DNA of 25,550 bases from JBHPHA01 sp042569905 (GCA_042569905.1 JBHPHA010000016.1:1-25550), one strand, 5' to 3'; counted from the first letter of the stretch, positions 15,578 through 22,447 are shown. Translations and numbers: made by a program. Notes: generated by a model from the letters alone, not told the origin.

Positions 15578-17053
15578 ATGAAAATAAAAATGAAAATTAG
15601 GACTAGGTTGTTTTTGACCTTCCTAATTTCTGCGGTTGCGATTTCTGTTGTTAGTATTGGTGCTGTAGCTTTTTTTTCAAGCAGTGCATTGAAGGGTGCA
15701 ATTGTTGAGCAGATAAAGGCAACTGCTGCTTCTAGAGCTAATCATGTGAATAATTTCATAATTGAGAGGGAAAGTGAGATTATTGCATTAGCAGATAATC
15801 ATCATATTGTTGATTATTCTATGGAATATTGGAGACAACAGAATGATGATGTTGAAAATCTATGGGAGCCACTAACTGAAGGTGTTAATTTGTTTGATCA
15901 TACTCAAGCAGCACTAAGGGCGATCAGGAGAGATGCGTCTAATGAAGTTTTTATTTTGAATGATCAAGGTGTTGTTGTTATGTCTTCAAGTGACGATTTT
16001 ATCGGATTAGATAGGTCTGGTGAGAAGTATTTTAATGACATAAAATCTCTTGAGACTAGAGGTGAGGTATATATAGAGAATGTTCACAAAGATGGTGATG
16101 AAGTTTCTATGAATATCGCAATTCCTTTTTATAGGCCAGATAATAATAATTTTTTTGGAGTTTTGGTGAAGAAATTTAATACAGAAGAGCTTAATGCTAT
16201 TGTTGCGGATAATTCAGGGCTAGGAGAAACAGGAGAGACTTATATTATTAATAATGATGGATATATAATAACAGAATCAAGATTTAAGGATGATGTTGTT
16301 TTGAAGGAGCGAATCAATACTTCCAATGGCACTCATACTTGCTTTAGCGGTGATGAAGTTATGGCTGAAACTAGTGATGAGCATGAGCGTAGTATTCTGG
16401 GTACATTTTCTAGCTATCGAGGTATCGAAGTTATTGGTACGCATAGGCATGTTCCATCGGTTAACTGGTGTCTTTTAGTTGAATTGGGGTCAAAAGAGGC
16501 TTTTGTGAGTTCAAATAGGTTATGGATAATTTCACTTATTGTTATAGCGGTTACAATAGTAATTGCATTGGTAGTGGCTAGACTTGTAGGAGGCGTAATT
16601 GGTAGACCAGTGGAGGAATTGCAAAGAGATATAAAAAAAATCGAAGATGGTGATTTGGATCATAAAATTGCAGTTAGAAGAAATGATGAGCTTGGTGAAC
16701 TTGGTGATGCGTATAATGATATGGTTGAGGCTATGCGACAATCCAAAAAAGAGGTGGAAATAAGAGTAGAGGAGCAAACTAAGAATATAACAAAGCAAAA
16801 GGAGCAGTTAGTATCTCAAAATAAGGAGTTAAAGAGACTAAAAGAGCTCTCTGATGAGAATATTAAGACCTCTGAAGAAAACAGGACTAAACTACAAAAG
16901 GCACTGGATGAGGCTAGGGAAAACAAGGAAGAATTAGAAAGAATGAATGATCTTATGGTTGGGCGAGAGATGAAGATGATTGAATTGAAAAAGAAGATAA
17001 AGGGTGAGGAAATTTATGAATCTGGTGAGGATGTTGATAATAAAGATGTTTAA
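15578..17053 (+). CDS. dCache-HAMP receptor without an output domain
   Basis: A 491-residue membrane receptor. A first helix (about 10-33) is followed by an extracellular dCache sensor (about 40-305), with VFILNDQGVVVMSS and FIGLDRSGEKYF motifs. A second helix lies at about 312-335, then a HAMP domain (about 336-388, GRPVEELQRDIKKIEDGDLDH) and a long coiled coil (about 390-480). It ends there: there is no methyl-accepting, kinase or cyclase domain. Two cysteines, C255 and C298, could form a disulphide in the sensor and have counterparts in the kinase next door. It is 30 bp upstream of that kinase, so it may form a mixed complex with it or present a second ligand site (inference). A truncated gene is unlikely because the coiled-coil tail is a natural end. 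Confidence 0.85.
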   Translation: MKIKMKIRTRLFLTFLISAVAISVVSIGAVAFFSSSALKGAIVEQIKATAASRANHVNNFIIERESEIIALADNHHIVDYSMEYWRQQNDDVENLWEPLTEGVNLFDHTQAALRAIRRDASNEVFILNDQGVVVMSSSDDFIGLDRSGEKYFNDIKSLETRGEVYIENVHKDGDEVSMNIAIPFYRPDNNNFFGVLVKKFNTEELNAIVADNSGLGETGETYIINNDGYIITESRFKDDVVLKERINTSNGTHTCFSGDEVMAETSDEHERSILGTFSSYRGIEVIGTHRHVPSVNWCLLVELGSKEAFVSSNRLWIISLIVIAVTIVIALVVARLVGGVIGRPVEELQRDIKKIEDGDLDHKIAVRRNDELGELGDAYNDMVEAMRQSKKEVEIRVEEQTKNITKQKEQLVSQNKELKRLKELSDENIKTSEENRTKLQKALDEARENKEELERMNDLMVGREMKMIELKKKIKGEEIYESGEDVDNKDV

Positions 17054-17083
17054 GGGTAATCTGAGTAAATCAATATAAAATTA

Positions 17084-20000
17084 ATGAATTTTTTAGTGTT
17101 TTTATCACTTATTGCCTTTGTATTGTGTAGCGCATTGGCAATAAGTGTGATAATTAAATTATCAAAGAGGGGTTTTGCCTTGAGCTTATTCCTTTTTCTT
17201 GGATCTCTTCTTGTATTAGTTGCTTTTGAATTCTTAGTTATCTCGGGTTATTTTGTTGACCCTGCAGTTTTTTTGGGTGAAATAAGGGCAGTTATTGTTA
17301 TTTTGGTGGTTTCTTTTCTGACACATTTCACAACGCGCTTTATTAGGGAGAAGAATTCGCGCAAGAAGATACAGCTGGTTTTTGTATATCTTCCATCAAT
17401 TGTGTTTATAAGTTTACTTGCGTTTCTAAATTTAAATGTAAGCGGTGTTTTCAGTGGAGTATGGGGTTTTTCATATGGTGCAGGATTATTATTTTATTTA
17501 TTTGGTATCTGCATTTTTGGGATGGCCGTTTTTAATGTAGCTTTGTGGATAAAGAAATATATTGCCATTGAAGACAGAGTTGAAAAAAAACAAATCCGTA
17601 TATTTTTTATTGCTCTAGGTGCTTTTTTGATAGGAATGTTGCTTTTGGACGTCATTTTTCCAGTAGCAGGATTTTCAGTAAAACCATTTGTTTTTTTGGC
17701 AGTTTTATTGATGACTGGTTTAATCGTGTATGATGTTTTCAAGTATGATTTTATGTTTAAGGTGGGGACATATTTTAGTAAGATAAAATTCAGAATCATG
17801 ATACCTGTTAGTATCTTCATAGCTAGTCTGATTATTATTTTAGGTGCTAGCGTGTATCTTTTTTTTCATAGTAGATTGGAAGATGAGTTGATAGATAGGT
17901 TTAAGGTAGCTACTGAATCTGGGGTTGGTCAGGTAATTGGATTTTTAGGTGATAAGAGTGAGCAATTAGAGATATTAGCCAAGGATCATCATTTTTCTGA
18001 CAAACTTTTAGAGGACTACGGTATTTTTGAGGTTCATGGGGAGGTTAGAGACGATAAATTGGATCATTATTATGATGTTATTGATATTTTCAAGCAAGAA
18101 GATTTTGTGGAATTATTTGTTTTAGACAAGTATGGAAAAGTTTCTCTATCAAGTAATAAGGAGAATATTGGACTAGATAAATCCAATGATCATTATTTTT
18201 CAGAAGGAATGAGGGGTCTTTTTGTCGATTCAGATCACTACGGTGATGTAGTTGATTCTCGTGTTGTTATTCCTATTGCTACTCCTATTCATTATGATAT
18301 TTATGGAGAAGGTGAGGAAGTCGTTGGAGTTTTGGTAGCGTTGGTGGATAAAAGCGAAATAGATAATATCTTACTAGGGTTGAGTGAGTTAAGTGAGTCA
18401 AGAGAAACAAGTAAGTCTTTTATTATTGATAGCGAATATCGATTAGTGACTCCGTATGAGGAAGATCAACTTGACTATCTAGGAAAAAAAGTGGAAACAG
18501 GCTTAACAATGAGTTGTTTTGGTGATGTAGGTGATACTTCATTTAGAGGAGAGGGTATTATTGGTACTCATTTTTATAGCTCAGAATTGGAGTGGTGCTT
18601 TGTGTCTGAAGTAGAACAGGATGAAATTTTCAGTTCAGTGCATCAGATATTGAGATTTATTACATTTATAGGGGTTAGTGCACTAGTAGTTTCATATTTT
18701 ATTATTAATTGGATTGCTAAAAAAATTACTAATCCTATTGAGGAACTAGAGAAAGGGGTTGAAATTGTTGCAGGTGGAAATTTGGAGTATAAAGTTGGAA
18801 TGACTGGTGATAATGAGATAAGCAGACTTTCTAGGAAGTTTGATGATATGAATGAGATTATTTATAAATTTAAGGGCGCTATTGAAGAGAAAGTCGATGT
18901 GCAAACTTTGGATATCAGGAAGAAGAGGGATAGATTAGAGAGGCAGCAAAAGGCTATTTTGAATATATTAGAAGATGTAGAAAAAGAGAAAATAAAGAGT
19001 GAAAATCTTGCGCATGATTTAAAAAGATTTAAATTAGCAGTGGATAATGCCTCTGACCATATTATAATAACCGATATTGACGGAGTTATTTTATACGCTA
19101 ATCAGTCTACAGAGAGGATTACTGGTTTCGATGCTGAAAATATTTTGGGTCAAAAAGCTGGAACCAAGGAAAATTGGGGAGGGATGATGGAGGCAGATTT
19201 TTATGCGGATATGTGGAATACCTTAAGAACGGAGAAAGGTGTTTTTGTTGGAGAAATGACAAATAAGAGGAGGGGTGGAGAAGAGTATGATGTTAGCGTT
19301 AGTATTTCTCCTATAACAAATAATAGTGGAGAGATTATATTTTTTGTTGCAATTGAAAGGGATATTACAAAAGAGAAGCAAATTGATAGAGCTAAGACTG
19401 AATTTGTCTCGTTAGCATCTCATCAATTAAGAACTCCTCTTTCTGCGATTAATTGGTATGCTGAGATGCTTTTGGATGAAGATGCAGGAAAGCTCACTAA
19501 GAAGCAACGGGCCTATATGGACGAGATATATAAAGGTAATCAGAGAATGATAGAATTGGTTGGTGCGCTACTGAATGTTTCGCGAATCGAACTCGGAACT
19601 TTCTCTATTGATCCCGAGCCGGTTAGCTTAATAGATATTTCTGATTCCGTAATTGGTGAGTTGGAGCCATTAATTAATGAAAAGAATATAAGTATACTGA
19701 GGGATTATGATGAGACAATCGGTGCTGTTAATTTGGATAGAAAATTAACTACCATTGTTTTTCAGAATTTAATTTCTAATTCCGTCAAATATACCCCTGA
19801 ATTGGGTAAAGTTGTAATTAGTATAAATAGGAGGAAGGATGATATAATGATAGTGGTCGCAGATACTGGATATGGAATACCAGTAAGTCAGCAGAGTAAA
19901 ATATTTACAAAATTATTTAGAGCAGACAATGTTTTGGAGAAAGAAACTGATGGTACTGGTTTGGGGTTGTATATTGTAAAAGCGATAATAGAGGAGATCG

Positions 20001-20107
20001 GTGGTAAAATTTGGTTTAGTTCAGAGGAGGGTAAGGGGACTATATTTTACATTACTATTCCAGTAGAGGGAGTGAAGAAGAAGAATGGCGTTAAGAGGTT
20101 GACGTAG
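17084..20107 (+). CDS. 7TM-dCache-HAMP-PAS sensor histidine kinase
   Basis: A 1007-residue kinase with two sensor regions. Residues about 1-222 contain about seven helices resembling the 7TM N-terminal region of histidine kinases (GFSYGAGLLFYLFGICIFGM). A further helix (about 240-265), an extracellular dCache domain (about 275-515; C478 and C505), and another helix (about 522-545) lead to HAMP (about 546-600), a coiled coil, and a PAS domain (about 650-765). The HisKA domain carries H780 in SLASHQLRTPLSAINWY. The ATPase domain has N-box QNLISNSVKY, DTGYGIP, FTKLFRADN and GTGLGLYIV. All catalytic residues are intact. It lies 50 bp before a CheY-like regulator, its likely partner. Its dCache domain is paralogous to that of the preceding gene. 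Confidence 0.92.
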   Translation: MNFLVFLSLIAFVLCSALAISVIIKLSKRGFALSLFLFLGSLLVLVAFEFLVISGYFVDPAVFLGEIRAVIVILVVSFLTHFTTRFIREKNSRKKIQLVFVYLPSIVFISLLAFLNLNVSGVFSGVWGFSYGAGLLFYLFGICIFGMAVFNVALWIKKYIAIEDRVEKKQIRIFFIALGAFLIGMLLLDVIFPVAGFSVKPFVFLAVLLMTGLIVYDVFKYDFMFKVGTYFSKIKFRIMIPVSIFIASLIIILGASVYLFFHSRLEDELIDRFKVATESGVGQVIGFLGDKSEQLEILAKDHHFSDKLLEDYGIFEVHGEVRDDKLDHYYDVIDIFKQEDFVELFVLDKYGKVSLSSNKENIGLDKSNDHYFSEGMRGLFVDSDHYGDVVDSRVVIPIATPIHYDIYGEGEEVVGVLVALVDKSEIDNILLGLSELSESRETSKSFIIDSEYRLVTPYEEDQLDYLGKKVETGLTMSCFGDVGDTSFRGEGIIGTHFYSSELEWCFVSEVEQDEIFSSVHQILRFITFIGVSALVVSYFIINWIAKKITNPIEELEKGVEIVAGGNLEYKVGMTGDNEISRLSRKFDDMNEIIYKFKGAIEEKVDVQTLDIRKKRDRLERQQKAILNILEDVEKEKIKSENLAHDLKRFKLAVDNASDHIIITDIDGVILYANQSTERITGFDAENILGQKAGTKENWGGMMEADFYADMWNTLRTEKGVFVGEMTNKRRGGEEYDVSVSISPITNNSGEIIFFVAIERDITKEKQIDRAKTEFVSLASHQLRTPLSAINWYAEMLLDEDAGKLTKKQRAYMDEIYKGNQRMIELVGALLNVSRIELGTFSIDPEPVSLIDISDSVIGELEPLINEKNISILRDYDETIGAVNLDRKLTTIVFQNLISNSVKYTPELGKVVISINRRKDDIMIVVADTGYGIPVSQQSKIFTKLFRADNVLEKETDGTGLGLYIVKAIIEEIGGKIWFSSEEGKGTIFYITIPVEGVKKKNGVKRLT

Positions 20108-20157
20108 CTATTGATGTGTGAAGGGGTAATAATATTAATTTATTTTTTTAAAAAGTT

Positions 20158-20541
20158 ATGAGTATGGATAGGAATATTGTGTTGGTTATTGAGGATGATA
20201 AAGCCCTTAGGGAGGCTTTGGATGAAAAGCTTGGTAGCGAAGGTTTTAATATTTTTCAGGCAAGAAATGGAGAAGAGGGATTAAGTATTGCATTGGATAA
20301 GAAGCCAGATTTAATTTTACTTGATATTGTTATGCCTAGGATGGATGGTATCTCTATGCTTGATGAGCTAAGAAAGGATGAATGGGGTAAAAATGTTCCA
20401 GTTATTATGCTTACTAACTTAGATGCTACTGAAGATGTAAGTCATGTTATTAATAAAGGTATTAATAGTTACTTAGTTAAGAGTGATTGGAAATTAGATG
20501 AGATTGTCGATAAGATTAATCAAATTTTGAAAGCGGAGTAG
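20158..20541 (+). CDS. CheY-like response regulator (kinase partner)
   Basis: A single receiver domain of 127 residues with E12/D13, phosphoacceptor D56 (LILLDIVMPRMDG), switch T86 and K108. No output domain. It lies 50 bp after the histidine kinase on the same strand and is very likely phosphorylated by it. Its resemblance to the regulator at 9111, on the other side of the pilus operon, suggests both report to the pilus machine or to a shared target, but the sequence does not settle this. No Shine-Dalgarno; the ATG at 20158 follows a T/A-rich leader, and another ATG is two codons downstream. Confidence 0.92.
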   Translation: MSMDRNIVLVIEDDKALREALDEKLGSEGFNIFQARNGEEGLSIALDKKPDLILLDIVMPRMDGISMLDELRKDEWGKNVPVIMLTNLDATEDVSHVINKGINSYLVKSDWKLDEIVDKINQILKAE

Positions 20542-20558
20542 AATGTGAGAATTTTAAA

Positions 20559-20587
20559 TTGACAGAAATTACTAGATTTTATATAAT
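20559..20587 (+). promoter_or_regulatory. perfect consensus promoter
   Basis: TTGACA (20559-20564), a 17-bp spacer, TATAAT (20582-20587): the exact sigma-70-type consensus, and the best promoter in the window. No start codon for a supported gene follows. It serves the small RNA candidate listed next. Confidence 0.85.
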
Positions 20588-20593
20588 ATTTTT

Positions 20594-20694
20594 TTGTGAG
20601 CTATTCTTAAGTTATTAAAGTGTCGTAGTCTATGTAAGGGAGTTGCCTTGGCGTAAATTGTAGTGATTTTGTTTGAGGCAGCTTTTTCTTTTTT
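20594..20694 (+). ncRNA. candidate small RNA of about 100 nt
   Basis: The stretch between a perfect promoter and a terminator-like structure. The likely start is near 20594. The 3' end is a stem of 8 bp (20641-20648 with 20676-20683, one G-U) that can extend by three G-U pairs, followed by a T-rich run (20683-20694). The 27-nt loop is long for a terminator and may be folded or exposed. tRNA-Ser downstream has its own promoter, which argues that this is a separate unit. I find no SRP, 6S, tmRNA or RNase P hallmarks. It could instead be an attenuated leader for the tRNA genes. Confidence 0.45.
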
Positions 20695-20702
20695 CTAAGT
20701 AG

Positions 20703-20731
20703 TTGATATTTTTTGAAAAGTTTGATAGGAT
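20703..20731 (+). promoter_or_regulatory. promoter for tRNA-Ser
   Basis: TTGATA (20703-20708), a 17-bp spacer, TAGGAT (20726-20731). The start would be about 20 nt before the tRNA-Ser 5' end. Confidence 0.5.
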
Positions 20732-20757
20732 ACTTTTGTAGGTTTAGGAAATTTTAT

Positions 20758-20844
20758 GGAGAGGTGCCTGAGTGGTTGAAAGGGGCACCCTGCTAAGGTG
20801 TTGTGCCTTCATTGGTACCGAGAGTTCGAATCTCTCCCTCTCCG
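20758..20844 (+). tRNA. tRNA-Ser(GCT)
   Basis: A class II tRNA. A 7-bp acceptor stem GGAGAGG (20758-20764) pairs with 20837-20843; the T arm is 20820-20836 with loop TTCGAAT; anticodon GCT sits in the loop 20790-20796; and a long variable arm is present, as serine tRNAs have. The discriminator is G. CCA is not encoded. It reads AGC and AGT codons. Confidence 0.95.
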
Positions 20845-20882
20845 CAGGAGAAAAGCTGAATAATGCCCTCTGGACATGGGTC

Positions 20883-20910
20883 TGGACAAAATATTTATTT
20901 GGTGTATAAT
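20883..20910 (+). promoter_or_regulatory. promoter for tRNA-Ala
   Basis: TGGACA (20883-20888), a 16-bp spacer, TATAAT (20905-20910), about 28 bp before the tRNA-Ala 5' end. Confidence 0.65.
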
Positions 20911-20938
20911 TAATTTTGGTTTGTTGTTTTGAAAATAT

Positions 20939-21011
20939 GGGCCAGTAGCTCATCTGGTAGAGCATCTCACTTGCACTGAGAAGGTGGCGGGTTCGAGTCC
21001 TGTCTGGTCCA
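20939..21011 (+). tRNA. tRNA-Ala(TGC)
   Basis: The acceptor stem GGGCCAG (20939-20945) pairs with 21004-21010 and includes the G3-U70 pair that marks alanine tRNAs. The anticodon loop has TGC. The discriminator is A and CCA is not encoded. It is followed at once by a terminator, so it is a single-gene unit. Confidence 0.96.
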
Positions 21012-21017
21012 CAATAG

Positions 21018-21047
21018 AATCAAGAAAGACGATAGTCTTTTTTGATT
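21018..21047 (+). terminator. terminator after tRNA-Ala
   Basis: A 13-bp stem (21018-21030 with 21035-21047, one G-U pair) with a GATA loop and a T-rich right arm. It closes the tRNA-Ala unit just before the tRNA-derived repeats. Confidence 0.75.
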
Positions 21048-21056
21048 TATAATGAA

Positions 21057-21261
21057 ATACACTCAACTCAATTGGTTAGAGCGCGCTCGCCTCGGCGAGT
21101 AATGACGAAATCATCTGGGTCGTGTGAAGTTATTTCTATAGTAAGGGCATATAGCTCAGTTGGTTAGAGCGCGCTCGCCTCGGCGAGTAATGACGAAATC
21201 ATCTGGGTCGTGTGAAGTTATTTCTATAGTAAGGGCATATAGCTCAGTTGGTTAGAGCGCG
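21057..21261 (+). repeat. 88-bp tandem repeats made of tRNA-Ile fragments
   Basis: Two perfect 88-bp copies (21072-21159 and 21160-21247) and the first 14 bp of a third (21248-21261) that runs into the real tRNA-Ile. Each unit holds, in order: the end of a tRNA D arm, a hairpin (ctcgcctcggcgag) where the anticodon arm should be, TAATGACGA from the tRNA-Ile anticodon region, about 36 bp of unrelated sequence, and the tRNA-Ile acceptor and D-arm 5' half. Upstream of the first copy (21057-21071) a decayed tRNA 5' half is still visible. A 16-codon frame (21052-21102) in the first copy ends in WLERARLGE, the same peptide that ends the nuclease downstream. Confidence 0.92.
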
Positions 21262-21306
21262 TCACTGATAATGACGAGGTCCCAAGTTCGAATCTTGGTA
21301 TGCCCA
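21233..21306 (+). tRNA. tRNA-Ile(GAT)
   Basis: A complete, well-paired isoleucine tRNA. The acceptor GGGCATA (21233-21239) pairs with 21299-21305; the anticodon stem is CGTCA/TGACG with loop CTGATAA and anticodon GAT (21267-21269); the T arm and discriminator A are intact. CCA is not encoded. Its 5' half is also the end of the upstream 88-bp repeat, and its 3' half is copied exactly 297 bp downstream. The nuclease ORF begins 2 nt after its last base. No clear promoter lies directly before it. Confidence 0.96.
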
Positions 21307-21307
21307 C

Positions 21308-21568
21308 ATGTATTATGCGTATGTAATAATAAATTCAAGTGGTAAAAGATACACAGGGAGTACTAGCAACCTGAATGATAGATTAGATATGCATAATGAC
21401 ACTTCAAAAGAAAAATCGAAATTCCATAGGACTACCTATAAAAGAGGTCCATGGAATTTTTTATTTACAAAGAAATTTAAAACAAGAAAAGAATCCTTGA
21501 GTTTTGAAAAATTTCTCAAGACAGGAAAAGGTAGAGAGTGGTTAGAGCGCGCTCGCCTTGGCGAGTAA
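21308..21568 (+). CDS. GIY-YIG nuclease fused to tRNA sequence at its 3' end
   Basis: An 86-residue single-domain GIY-YIG endonuclease (UvrC/UPF0213-like). Key residues are present: YAYVI (Y3, Y5), Y15-T-G-S-T, R25, H29 and the metal-binding Glu candidate E67 in SFEKFLK. Such proteins nick or cut DNA; several are mobile homing enzymes, and the role of the small free-standing ones in Patescibacteria is unknown. The ATG starts 2 nt after tRNA-Ile, with no room for a ribosome-binding site or promoter, so it must be made from the tRNA transcript. The last nine residues, WLERARLGE, are encoded by tRNA D-arm and hairpin sequence, and the TAA stop corresponds to positions 36-38 of the tRNA-Ile anticodon loop. 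The catalytic core ends about at residue 77, so the tail may be non-functional. Confidence 0.85.
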   Translation: MYYAYVIINSSGKRYTGSTSNLNDRLDMHNDTSKEKSKFHRTTYKRGPWNFLFTKKFKTRKESLSFEKFLKTGKGREWLERARLGE

Positions 21569-21605
21569 TGACGAGGTCCCAAGTTCGAATCTTGGTATGC
21601 CCACA
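21539..21605 (+). pseudogene. partial tRNA-Ile copy overlapping the nuclease 3' end
   Basis: From 21566 to 21605 the sequence is identical to 21269-21308 (40 bp): anticodon-loop end, variable region, T arm, acceptor 3' strand, discriminator and CA. Before it, 21539-21565 matches the D-arm and hairpin part of the 88-bp repeats with one change (T for C in the hairpin loop). There is no matching acceptor 5' strand, so it cannot fold as a full tRNA, but the T arm and a hairpin can form, giving the nuclease mRNA a tRNA-like 3' end. Confidence 0.85.
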
Positions 21606-21609
21606 CTTT

Positions 21610-21645
21610 AAAAACATCTTGTTTATATGATATGTTTTTTTATTT
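21610..21645 (+). terminator. terminator of the tRNA-Ile/nuclease unit
   Basis: An 8-bp stem (21610-21617 with 21632-21639), a 14-nt loop and a T-rich tail, 5 bp after the tRNA-Ile 3' half copy. Confidence 0.6.
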
Positions 21646-21664
21646 TCATTTTTTTATCATTATA

Positions 21665-21673
21665 TGATAAAAT
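21665..21673 (+). promoter_or_regulatory. extended -10 promoter for the coiled-coil gene
   Basis: TGATAAAAT (21665-21673) fits TGn-TATAAT with one change and has no good -35. The start would be near 21680, so the TTG at 21684 would leave almost no leader; this supports the ATG at 21702. Confidence 0.45.
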
Positions 21674-21701
21674 TGAGATGTAATTGTTAAATGCTTTTGT
21701 T

Positions 21702-22250
21702 ATGAATTATTCTGATTTATTTTTGTATTTTTCTGTGGGAACTTTGGCGGTACTTATAATTGTCTTACTTAGTTTAATTAGGAAAATTGATAAGCAGTTT
21801 AAAGAGGTGAAGGGTCTACAATTGGATGACATACATTTAGAGGATAAGATCAATGAAGAGATTGAGAGTCTACAGGTTGAGCAAAAAAATATCCAGCAGG
21901 AATTAGTGAGAAGAGTGGGAGACTTGGAGAATAAGATTGGAGGTGTCAATATAGAGGATGAGTTTTTTGAGGTCAATAAAAGAATAGACAGGTTGCTAAC
22001 TGAAAAAGATGGGGTCAATATTGAAAGTGAAGACAATGGTTTGGTGACAGGTATTAATGCATCTGGGTTGAGTGATAGGATTATGAGTATAATAGGGATG
22101 CAGGATAGTGTGGTGAGTGATGACTTGGCAGATGCATTGGATGTTTCAGAGGAAGAGGTTAAAGAGCAGTTAGATAAATTAGAGGGGGCTGGAAGGATTG
22201 AGCAAATTGGTAAAAGCGGAAGCTTAATTGAATATAGAATTAGGCAGTAG
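21702..22250 (+). CDS. membrane-anchored coiled-coil protein with winged-helix-like end
   Basis: A 182-residue protein that I cannot assign to a named family. An N-terminal membrane helix (about 6-25, LYFSVGTLAVLIIVLLSL) is followed by a long charged coiled coil (about 30-105) and a flexible part, then a C-terminal domain (about 122-182) with the helix pattern of a winged helix: a first helix (SDRIMSIIG), a helix-turn-helix-like DDLADALDVSEEEVKEQLDKLEGAGRI, and a beta wing ending EYRIR. This would be a membrane-tethered DNA- or protein-binding module. The frame is open to a TTG at 21684, but the ATG fits the promoter better. It stands alone between the tRNA-nuclease unit and tuf. Confidence 0.78.
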   Translation: MNYSDLFLYFSVGTLAVLIIVLLSLIRKIDKQFKEVKGLQLDDIHLEDKINEEIESLQVEQKNIQQELVRRVGDLENKIGGVNIEDEFFEVNKRIDRLLTEKDGVNIESEDNGLVTGINASGLSDRIMSIIGMQDSVVSDDLADALDVSEEEVKEQLDKLEGAGRIEQIGKSGSLIEYRIRQ

Positions 22251-22282
22251 GAGAAAATGCTGAGGTACTAGTAATGAAGGTG

Positions 22283-22310
22283 TTGACAAAAAATACACAG
22301 ATGCTATTAT
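22283..22310 (+). promoter_or_regulatory. promoter for tuf
   Basis: A consensus -35 TTGACA (22283-22288), a 16-bp spacer, TATTAT (22305-22310). It gives a leader of about 130 nt. A second TATAAT at 22380-22385 could start a shorter leader. Strong promoters are expected for EF-Tu. Confidence 0.7.
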
Positions 22311-22410
22311 GTACAAAGTAAACAAGAAATAATCTGTTTTTGTGTTGCGTGATTTTTTGTTTTATGATAGGTTTTTATGTATAATTAAAATAAATAATAT
22401 TTAATGATTT

Positions 22411-22432
22411 GTGAAAGTGGTTTTTCTTTCGC
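22411..22432 (+). other. leader hairpin before tuf
   Basis: A 7-bp stem (22411-22417 with 22426-22432, one G-U pair) with an 8-nt loop, ending 15 nt before the tuf ATG. No T run follows, so it is not a terminator. It could protect the 5' end or tune translation of an abundant mRNA. Confidence 0.45.
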
Positions 22433-22447
22433 AAGATAAAGTTTATT

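Noticed and set aside
20594..20694. SRP RNA (4.5S) or another house-keeping RNA
   Set aside because: The size fits SRP RNA, but the conserved GGAA-capped tip and its flanking bases are missing; it is too short for tmRNA or RNase P RNA.
20744..20965. A 73-codon minus-strand ORF
   Set aside because: It is the antisense translation of tRNA-Ser and the tRNA-Ala 5' region and has no promoter.
21057..21261. The 88-bp repeats as a CRISPR array
   Set aside because: The units are identical along their whole length, with no variable spacers, and consist of tRNA pieces. No cas genes are present.
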